NCBI GenBank assembly: GCA_037043235.1
Contig: JAWRVZ010000076.1
Span: 1,736,001-1,800,000, forward strand
From: Rhodeus uyekii
Taxonomy: Eukaryota > Chordata > Actinopteri > Cypriniformes > Acheilognathidae
Length of the DNA: 64,000 nt
Reading direction: 5' to 3'
The number at the start of each line of letters is the position of its first letter. The stretch's first letter is position 1. Below the pieces are notes generated by a model. The model did no database searches, was not told the DNA's origin, and saw nothing but the letters and a program-made list of their open reading frames with translations. Position numbers and translations under genes: made by a program. This document shows, piece after piece, positions 47,592 to 59,500 of the stretch.

Positions 47592-50500
47592 AAATGTAAC
47601 CACTTATAATCTAACATCACTTCCAAAGTTTTAAGGTAGGTAAAAATACAGAGTGAGAATACAGTAAAAACAGTAATATTATGAAATAGTATTACAACTT
47701 TAAATGTGTTTTTAAATTCATGTAATATATTCCTGTGATGATTCAGCACCATTACTCATCTTTAGTATCACATGATACTTCATAATTCATTCCAAGTCTG
47801 CTAATTTGCAGCTTAAAAAAATATTTCTTCTTATCAATGCTGAAAACAAGTTATGGTTTTAATCTTTATTAATTTAATGGATCCTTGCTGAATAAAAGTG
47901 TTTTTAAAATTAAAATAAAAACCCCATACATACCCCAAACTTTTGATTGGTAGCATTTGTAACAAAAATGTTTTATTATTGTCATCTGATAATTTTCTCA
48001 TTAGTGCTTATACAAAAATATAATATTTTGCTGATAATTATTCAATTCTGCAGTACAGTATGACAAATGCAAATGACTATAATTAAGAAAACATCTGGAT
48101 TTTATTTATATCTAAATGAAAGAATTAAACTGTACATTTCGATACGCTGTAGTATTTCAGTACCACACAACCCTACATGGGAATCATGAGGGACTCATCA
48201 AAAACATGTTTCAGGTTGGCACGTGAAGTCCAACCACTCCAACCGGCCTGGGTTCACACACACATCATTTCACAAGCGTCTTAAGTAAAGACTGAGACTC
48301 TATTTGATTATTATGGTAACCTCTGTCACTCAGAGCTGCCCACTCAAATTAAACCATTCATCCCAGGACCCTAATGTTGCCCCCCACCCCTCGATGTATA
48401 TTTGAAATGTATCACTTTACAAAGAGCCGCTGGAGAACTTGCCCCTCCATCTGGAACCCCGCCTCTATCCTCACCCACATGACAGCACAGCGGCACTCAA
48501 AGCCCCAGCCGTCAGTCCGCAAAATGCCCAAATCCCCACCCAGGCAAAACAAACAGGCCAATGAGCAGAGCATTCTCCGCACAAAGCACACAGCGCATAT
48601 TAAACGCATCCAATGAGAGCAATCGTATCAAGAACGCACCATCAGGGTAAGTTTAGACAACATGAGTAAGAATCCACTATATCAGAGCTGCATATCAAAC
48701 ACAAGAGACGGGTCTATTTCCTCACAGATCAACTCTGAAATTGTAAATGTGAGCACTGAAGTGGATAGAGATGTGAAATGTCATTTCATCTGTACGCATG
48801 TGTGTGTTTGCAGAAGAACGTGGACAATATATTTGGCTGCATGGGACTTTAAAGGCATGTTTATTTTACTTAAAAGACATGTAATATTACTTGGTTCTTT
48901 GTTGAACAGCTGTACTTATATTCTTCAAACGGGTAAATAAATTACAAAAGTAAAAAAATGTGGAAACATTTTAAAATGCTGTTCTCTGAAGACCACAAAA
49001 TGAAAATGGTGTACTCAAAGGATCAATAATAATAAATTATTGGAGTCAATGGACTCAATGGGAGAAAGTGACCGTCACTTGCAGTTTTTTCCAAGATTAC
49101 ATGTTTGTGTTTTTATGACCAGCAAGCCATATCTAAAATATTTGGATTTTTGTGATGCATTAAAGATTGTTGCAGAGTATAAAATGATATATAATAGTGC
49201 TGTAAGCATCAGTTAGAACTGGATGAATATTGTTTCACATCAAATGCCAATGCTTTTTCTTCTAAAACTATACAGGGTACATACAAATATGAACTATTGG
49301 TTTTACTGGTATTCAAAAACATGGAAAGATACGAAAAAGTATTTTATATTTAAAATATTAAATAAAACAATAAAAAAATATGTAAGTGAGCACTGTTATG
49401 TTTGGCTTACCTTCTTCATTAAACTTTAATATGTAGTGGCAGAAATAAGTTACTACAATGACCAAAATAACCCATATGTTCATGTGCTAATGGTTGTGAC
49501 ATCATTCATTTGATATCAGTAGTTATTTCAAAGGAAAGTGATGTTTTTATGATATGAACCTTATAATAAATGTGGTGGTTCACTGTTCAAATTGCTTTAA
49601 CACTATTCTGTTCTGTCAAAAACTGAGATCATTAATTATTGGGTCTGTAAATTCAATGTGTTAATTTAATGAGACTGATTATTTTAAAAAAGAGATAACA
49701 AATTAACTGAAGTACTCAAGGTATCAGATAATGTGTCACTCATTGGCATTTCTTAACAAATACATATGTGTTTAATTTGTCTATCATGTATATCATTTAG
49801 TTTTTATTTTACATTAAGTTAATACACTAAATGAGCTGCATTACAATACATTAAATGAATTGCCAGTTCTACTCTTTTAAATGGCTTTCCAGTGCCAGAG
49901 AAGAACTGGTCCCCCGACTGAGCCTGGTTTCTCCTAAGTTTTGTTCTCTCTATTTCTGTCACTGGGTTCCTTGCCACTGTTGCCTTTGGCTTGCTTAGTT
50001 GGGGACACTCAATATTCAATAATATTATTGACTTGACAGCAAACTTGAACTTAGACCGTAGTCAGTTTAGACACCATATTGAATTTAACAGAGATGAAAA
50101 CGAGGCTGTGACAGATAGACATCCAGTCTTTAAAACGGCACACACATTATAATGGTCCTACATCACATAATTTTCACAACTATCATTTTTAAACTGTACA
50201 GAATACTGACATTTTAGAAAGACGGTTCATTAGCGAGCAATCGAATTGCTGTTAAACAACCATAAAATCCTTTGTACGCACTATATCCCTCACAGCCTCC
50301 CTTTTCTTACTGTCAAACATTAAGGCTGTTTTCACACTGGCACTGTTTAGTTCGGCCCAAAGGAGCTTTGGTGTGCACTAAACAGCCGTAACGAGACCAT
50401 CCAGTTAGAGCTGTCGCCGAACTCTGGTGCGGTTCATCTGTGGTGTGAAAGCTGCCCGACTTTGGGCGGAATGAATTACAGGAAGTTATCCTCTCTTTTG

Positions 50501-53500
50501 AGCCACTGGGCTTCCGCTGTGAGCGGGGCGTTGTATTGTGTATAAACAACAGAAGCGGTCATGGGAAAACTTGGTTTATTGCAGAGATTCGCTGTCTTCT
50601 GGAGGTTTGGGCCGATGATTTCATAAATGCACAGTTGTCCACACACAAAAACAGTGACATTTATAGGATTATTTCAGCAAACGGCTCCGCGAGAAGGGGT
50701 TAAATAGAACAATAGTGCAACGTTTAAAAAAAAAACCTCCCCTGAGTACATCAAAAATATGCGATGCACTCAATCAGAAGTGCTTCGTTTATCTCCATAT
50801 TCCGCTAGCTCTTCAGATTGGGCCAGTTGTCATGGAAACGTGTGTGTGGGGGGGGGGGTCATATGGCGTCAGTGACCAATGACAGCACTGACAGCTGTCA
50901 CATGGCGTATGGTGAAACGTTTGGGAAATATCTCAAACCGAAATATCTGAAATTATACAATGTGAATTGGTGCACACCAATGTGAAAACAGCCAAAATGT
51001 GGCGATACCTTAACTAAGGTCTGAGCTGCTTTATAGCTGATTCGACTCATAATTTTTATAATTGATGATCGATTGAACTGAATCAACACTCCACCAATTT
51101 CAGCTAATGATACTATTGTCAACATATAATACTGTGAGCTTCAATGCAGATTTGATCTCTGCTTGATCATTGGTTCAGTTATTTTCCCGTTCATTACTAC
51201 AAAGCTATTTTGCGCTACAAAAATAAAGGTGACGTCTATTATTTAAGAAAGTACAGTAGAACCCCGACTTACAAAGTTCCGAGGTTGGCTTCGTAAGTTG
51301 ATCTTTTCGTACGTCGGTCAGGCTTTTACATGTTAATTGCCTAATCCGTTCCAAGCCTTACAAAAACACCACATTTAGCATAGGATGAAACCCATCACAA
51401 CTCCATACTTCTCAATTATCTCCCTTTTCAATGAAATGTACAGTATCCTCTTCTTCCTTTTCACTTCAGCAACAATCTTCACATCCACGGTGAGTGATTA
51501 GAAAAAGGTTTATGTTAACTAGGCACAATGCTGACCAATAGGAGAGCAGGATTGTAAAAAGTGTTCCCCTTCTTACATGGACTATTCCAGCCATCCCTGT
51601 CATTCAGTGCGAAATGGACTATTCCAAACTTTCCATCTGAGAGAGCTGTCGGATGATTAAGGTAAAAGAGATCGGCTGAAGATTGTATATAGTTTATTGA
51701 GTGAAATACAGGGAATTAGTGCCAATCGTTGAAGTTTTATCGATCATGCGTAACCACACATCTATGCACCTTTAATAAATACCAGTTTTGGATCATTCCC
51801 TGAGTGAGACATCATTGTTCTGACCGAACAAACTGTAGCCTTCATTCAACCCGAACCAAAATCAGCGCGAATTTCAAAACAAAACTCGGAAATGTTTTTT
51901 CGCATCTCGATCATTTTGTCGTTACTCGGGCGAAAAAAACCCCGAAATCTTTTATCGTATGTTGAATTTTTCGTACGTAGAGCGTTTCATAAGTCGGGGT
52001 TCTACTGTACATTTTAAAAAAAAAATCATTTTATGTGTGTATTTAATGAAAGAGAAGCTGATGAGGGTAACAGCTGCTAACTCACCAGGCGCTGAAGTCT
52101 CCATTCTGAGAGTGGAATTGGCTGTAGAAGTCTGGACTGAGGCCGGGCTCAGAGGGCATCATACCGTCTGTACACACACACACAGAGTATATAGAGCAAA
52201 CAAACGTATGAGACAGCGACCCAGCAGAGCCACTTCCACCCAGCATCTCTCCTCATTTATCTTCCTGACAACCTCTCACTATGACAAGCCTTTGATGACA
52301 CCAACTTGACGGACAATCAAACCAAATTACAACATCGCAATTCTTGTGGAAAGTCTGATCTAAATGTAAGGGTTTTAACTTTCCATTTCTGACAATTTTG
52401 GCACAGGGTGTCAATCAAGTCCTGTCTGCAGACAAGAAAACATTGAGTGTCTTTTGTGGTCTTAGCCATGTTCCTCTGAGGGGTATTTTGATTGTGCATG
52501 TGTGGTTTCTAACCAGTGCTGTAGAAGAGATCAGGCTGCTCTAGGGCGTCCGGGTCATCTCCATACAGGTATGGCTCGGCATCCTCCATCTGCCTGCTTT
52601 CCACCATCTCTAGCCACTGCGAGTTATGCCAGCGAAACTTCTCACTTTGGATCTTCTTCCCCCACTCTTCATCATACTCCTTTGCAGAACACACACAAAC
52701 AAGTACAGTTATGTGTTACTCCCCTCTAACTTAAAAGACACCACACAGATGTGCAAATTCATGTTTTTAAGTGTATTTCTGTGCCAGTTCTACTTTCAGT
52801 GAATATCAGAGCAATAGGGTCCCATGCACTGTCATGCCTGGCAATCTACCATTTACCATCTACAGTTGCACAGACTTCTAACACAGCAAATATACTTCAT
52901 CCCACAATGAGGGCTTCTGTCTGAGCAGGGTTTACCCTATAGGCTGTGGCTGCTGATGGAGCCATAGAGAAACAGACTCTGGTTTAATCCAGTGAGGTTA
53001 GTGATTAAAGGTGCAGAGCCCACAGACTGGGTGGAGTGCCACACACAACACACACATTGCCCACACCCGTTCACTTTCTGTCCAGCCTGCACTTTTGGTG
53101 AGAGGGGGGAAACAGTTGATTTTGTGCTATTGAATTCTTTTGCCAATGCATGTCAAGTGTGTCACTCTGTCTACCGCCATCTTAAGACACCTCTCCCAAT
53201 AAAAAGTGTGCTTTTCTTAGCTTTCCTGTCGCTCAATCAATAGACCATCGGAGTTTACAACACCAAGGTCATGGGTTGAAATGACCTAAATGTAAATGCA
53301 TAAAATGAAATGCATAAATGCAAATGTTTTCTGAGAGAAGTGTGACTATACAACAAGTATAATACATAAGATTATACAGTATATAACTAATACAATTGAA
53401 TCAATTCACATATACAGTATGTTCAAAAGTTCAGGTGTCAAAAACAGAAACGTTACAAATTATGATTAAAAAAAAACTTTACATTTTTTTTACAATTATT

Positions 53501-53521
53501 AAACATAACAATTTAAAATTA

Positions 53522-53586
<65 letters not shown>

Positions 53587-56500
53587 TTTAACTGTAATTT
53601 ACTCCTGTAAATTACAATTAAATCATTACAAATATGCTGATTTTGGTGCTTACATTACATTTCTTATTATTATCGTTGTTGTAAACAGTTGTGCTACTTA
53701 ATCATTTTGATGAATAGAAGAGCATTTGCTTGAAACAGAAATCTCTTGCACAATTCCAGTCTTATTTAAGAATACATTTTTCCAAATAAAAATGTCTTTC
53801 ATCAGAACTTCCACCCGTGACTTGGCTTTTTGGCTGATGTCAACAGGACATATTTTCAACCCCCTGTCTTCCAAAAAAAAAAGAACATTTTCTAATCAAG
53901 GCTTCATGATAAAAACTCCCAACTTTATTATCTTGAATAGCTTGCTTCACATCACATTATGGAAGTAAGATGGATAGCAAATGCAGTTTTATGTTAACCG
54001 TAACCCCAGTTTAGCCCACAGGGACTGAACACAACATAAGTTCATGAATGTTGTAAACTTTACTAGCTCTGATAATATCCTTTATTCCCTGAGGAAAGCA
54101 TAATTCTGCAACATCTACCCTTATCAGCATCTGCTTTCACTACAGGTTTAAACAATGTAAATGCATTTCTTGAGTTCAAGGGACAGTTCACAGAATTAAA
54201 AGATTTTTCTAATTGTGCGACTTCAAGATGGTTTTTGTATTTAAAATTTTGTGATGGTTTGTTTATTGTTTGTGGACCATGGTTCCAAGACAAATTCCAC
54301 TTTGGGGACAGTAAAGTGCATTGAACTTTTAAACTTGAAAGATTAATGTCATACAACTCTACATAGTTATAGGGTGAATAAATGATGGGTAAACTATGCC
54401 ATTAAGAAACGGTTTTCAATTTTTTTTGTTTTAAACTGAAGACAATGATTACTCGCACGGCGCAGTGGGAGAGTATTCACTGAAAATCCTCGCCATCAGG
54501 ATTTATTGAAATGAGGGCTCCCATTGAGCATCCTTTGCACAGAGCTCACCTCATAAAGAAAGATTATAAAGTTAACCATCTCTGCTGAGACAGAGTATTA
54601 CATGTACCAGTACTAACTCATGCTGAGGTCGGGATGTTTTTCAGCATTAGCTCTGTACGGTGAGGCAACAGAGGGGTGGAGTGTGCAGGAGGAGGACTGC
54701 TGGAGCTCAGAGCTCAAGGCCAGCCCTCTGTCCCGGGGTCTAAAGGCCCACAGAGGCGCCCTGCCGCCGCCTGCTCCGCTGAATGAAAATATGGATTAAT
54801 CAGCCGAGGCCCCCTGTGGCAGAACCTGAGTAAATAAGCCCTGTTTCTCTTTTCTTTGCTGTGTCCATTCATCATGTGGACAGCAGCGCAGAACTGCGCG
54901 GGAGCCCGGGGCAAGAAGCCTGATGCAAAGCCCAGAGGCCCAGTGAGAATACACACTCACACACACCTGCACCCACTATTTTAATTGCATTTTTTAGATA
55001 GTTTACCAAAAATGAAGTCTTGAATGTTGGTCTTCATTTACCCACCCTCCTCTAAATCTGTATGACTTTCTTCTGAGGAGCATAAAAGAAGGTATTTTGA
55101 GAAATGCCTTAATAGTTTTATGTGAATGATCAAAAATGTTTGGTTAACATGCTTACACAATATCTTGTTTTGTGCAAATTAAATAAAGTTTTAAAGAATA
55201 AAGAACCACATGAGGGTGAATTAATGATTTCCTTTTTGGGTCAACTATTCCTTTACATATTTTTTGATTGATTTTTTTTGGGGGGGGGGTAAGGGATATT
55301 TAGATACCTTCTCAAAAAGAAAAAAAGAAAAGAAAAAAAAACCATGTAAGACCAGGAGTGTCCAATCCTGTTTTTGGATGGTCACCTTTCTGCAGACTTT
55401 AGTTCCAACCCCAAATAAACACCTGAACCAGCATATCATGTTCTTCTATAAAAATGTAAAAAAGGAAAACTTGTACCATGAGCCCACCCACTTAATTCGT
55501 ATTGAGCAGCATTTAACGATCTGAACACAGAATCATGAACTGCAGTATCTGTGATTGTTTAGGGCCATTTCATGATTTATGTGGGTCAAATGTCTCTGGT
55601 CAGAAAATACAGAAATCAAAGTTGGAGGTCAATTGTACCATTTATATTCAGTTGGCCGTTACAGGATGCTTTGAGAATAATTTTGAAATCGGATCACGAC
55701 TCCATGAATCAAAATGGAGTAGATAGTTAGTTGATAATGCGCAATTATAAAGTGATATTCTTCCACTTTTAAAGTAATCTGCTCTCTTTTATCACTTCTG
55801 ATCTTAAAATATCAACTATGCTATCATGAAATAAACTAATTACTAACTATAAAGTGGAAATTTGAAGAAATTTCTTAATGAGGTTAAGTATTCTAATGTC
55901 AAATTAACATGTAAAATTAATTTAGCTTGAGATGCCACAACGCAGCTGATAAACATAAGCCTCAAAGAATATTTCTAATCATACCAAATTTACGTAAAAA
56001 AAAAAATCTACTTTACAAACTGGAAAAAAAAGTCTGTTTTGTAGAACGGTCGAAGAAAGTGTAAATCTGCATACTTCATACCAACGTCAGCCTCAACTCA
56101 AACATGTCAGTCTGCTGAGCCGGAGCTATACATCTGCACTTTCTCTGTCACCACGGATACAAACCAGATCCCACACGATCGCTTTTATGTGGCCGAGGCT
56201 TAACGAGCAGGCTAATAAAGTGAATGAAACACTTCCCCAAACAAACCTGGCTCTCAGAGTTCACCGCCAATTATTGCTATCTAATGTCAGTGAGTGAGCA
56301 TTAACTGCAGAGATTTTATCGGCACTGTAAACACACATGGTCAGCATTGAGCAAAAACACACACAGAGGTCTGTGATTCAGATTTGAGTGCAACACCATG
56401 TGTAGTGGAGTTGTTTTAGAATACTTACGGAAATAATGTCCAGAGTGTTATCACACACCTGTCGGATCTCCACGTTTTTGTCATGCATAAGGTCGATAAG

Positions 56501-59500
56501 GTAAGCTGGGGCCTCTTGGAGATAAGGTTAAGGAGTTTTCACAATTCAATGACAATTAAAGCCTAACAATTGCGGTGTTCAATCTTAATTACCATTAACT
56601 CTTCAATCAATAAAAACCTTTCATCAAGGTTACAATGGCTGAAATTTTATAATGTAATGTAAAAACCGCTATCCAAATTTGTGTACAATCAATATTACAT
56701 TTTTTTCACTTCATTCTTAAAGGGATAGCTCACCCAATTGTCATTAATTGTTCATCTTCGGAACAGAAATTAAGTTCTGTCACACCAAAGTAACTACCAT
56801 TTTGAGAGTTCAAAAAGTTCATAAAGAAATCAGAAAACTAATCCATATGAATTGAGCGGTTTAGTCCAAAGTATTTGCGCATCAAGCAGCTTCTGATTAG
56901 GTTTACTAATCAATGTTTATATGTGAATAAAATCCTAAAGCAATCAAGTCTCTTCAGAAAATTTGGACTATACCACTCAATTCATTGGATTATTTTTACA
57001 TAGTTATAAGTATGAGGCTGTGAACAGTTCAACACCTCATTGTACAATTTCCAAACTGCCATCCTATTATTAAAATAATTTTGACAAAAATCTGGCCAAA
57101 AAAGACTTTAGACTTCTAAAAACCACATAAAAACAGCTTTGGTCTAAGTCCCATTGGTCTGGTTCACATAATGTAAAGTTTTGGTTGGGGTCTTATGTGG
57201 TCTGTTATTGGCCTGGATGTAGGTCTACCTCAGAGGCATCACAAGATGTGCTTCATGTTGTAAAATAAAAAATATGAATATGTCTGAATGACCTGACTAC
57301 TTTAGGCTACACAAACAAAAGTAGAATTAGTAGAAACAGATCTGTAGGGTAACAACATATCTTGTCACTTTTACATTTTTTTCCGCTTCCGTCTAGATGT
57401 GAAATTAAGCATGTATTCTTACATGAAGCTACAGTTTTAAAGACTGAAGAACCCAACAGTCTCAGTGCATCAGGCCAAACAGCTGTCAAAGACCATTTAC
57501 AAAACATCTGCCAGAATGCCATCGACTGAAAACCAATTTACTGTAAGGATACGAGTGTCCTTAATGATGACATCTCTGGTGGCCTGGTGGAAGACCATCT
57601 GGTAGAAGACGTAGATGATCTGACACACAAATTCATCGTCTTCCTGTTGGGCTGTAAACAGCAATACGAGCAAATGAAGAACATTACTTTGATCTCATGA
57701 AATAAAGCATTTTGGCACAATCATTTCCTTATCACGAGAATATCTTCACATCAGCATTAAGCTGAAAAGCAATACGGGAAAACTAACAAACACGCACACT
57801 CTAGAGCAGCTGTGCAGGCATTTCCTATCCAATGGTGCCTGTTCATACGAGCTGATGTTCAAAACCTCCTCCAGTTGATCATGTTTATGTATGAAGGCTC
57901 TCGTGAGAAGCCGCCATTTGGGGAGAGTATCAAATTTTCCTCTGAAATGATACAGAAAGCTCCTACAGAGAACTGTGAAGTTGTAACTGCCCCCTCCTAA
58001 CTTTAATAAAAGAACAAAAATTTTGATCTGGCTCAGAATGAACTCGTCCCCTGGGATCAAAATTCCTCTAGAAGAATGATAGCAAAGAGGCTTTACTACT
58101 CTGTGGGACCAGATACTGAGTACCGCTACAGCAAGGAGCCGTACAAGCTTTGCACAAGCTACAAATAACATCACAGAGTACATGTCAACGCCTCTTCACA
58201 TGAGAAAGAGCCAATGAACGAGTATACGAACACAAGTGCTGAAATGATATGTATAAATAAAACAATACCCAAACATCTGTCAATGCAGTGTTGCCATATA
58301 ACTCTTATCACAAGGGAAACAAATGTCAGATTTGTTATTGGATTGTTGTGATCAAAGTTATATGCGATCAAAATATTATATGGCATGTAGTGCAAAAACA
58401 TTTCAGATGTTGAATGTCATGTAATTGAGACCACTGTGTCTGGAGTGGGATAACAAAAAGTAGCCAATTCAAGAAGTTTCTTTTCTTTTTCTCTTGTACA
58501 TGTCGGGACAGTCCCTATCTTACCCCTCCACCTCCTTAAACATTCATTCTTTTCATGGCAAGGAAAAGCCCCACCATCAGGATTTATTGAAATGAGGGCT
58601 CACATTGAGCAGAACCAGCAAATCTGTTGCATACCATGGGGCTGGTGCTTTCCTGTTCCTGAAAACACTGTCACTTCCCAGCACGTAATGCATAAAGTGA
58701 GAAGCAGCTCTTCGCATCCCTAGCAGGGCTGTTTATTTATTGTAATATATTCAAATTTAATATTAGTTTAGTCTAAATAAACTCTTCAAAACTCATTCCA
58801 TCAGATCACATTAGGGAAGACAAACCAAACTTGAAATCCGGTACTTGAGTGGGTACACAACCAAAGCAGGAGGGCAGCAATCGCGATTCGGCCAAACAAA
58901 AGTAGAAATCAAAACAGCACTGAGCTTTTCCTCTGGAATTTATTTTTATGGCTAGTGATAATGAAAAAGAGAGGGTTTGCAGATACGTTTGTTTATTTAA
59001 GCACTCATGCACTGGCTCAATGCTGATAAATGTGTGTAAATGTTGGCAGCTGAATTTACCATTTAGCAGCTCGATCAGAGCAGGAATGATGCCGGACTTT
59101 GCCAGCATGACGGCACAGGAGTCGTCCATTGACACCGTACCGATCATGATCACCACCTCCAGGATCAGGTCATCCTCGGCTGAACCTAACAAACAGAGGT
59201 CAAATGTGGTTTAATATGCTAGATCATACCACTCCTACAAAAAGTGCACATTGACGACTTACTACCTAAGCATATACAGTAATACCTCGGTTTATGAGTT
59301 TAATTTGTTCCAAGAGCTCGTAACTCAAAATTCTTGTACACCAAAAAAATTTTCCCCATTAAGAATTAATAAAAGTCACTCGATTTGTTCCACATGACCA
59401 TAAAAGCCCATTTCAAATATTTTTTGGGTTTTACCCTATTAATTACAGTTAAAATTATAACCATCTCATATTAGAACATCTCATATAAAAAACAAAACAA

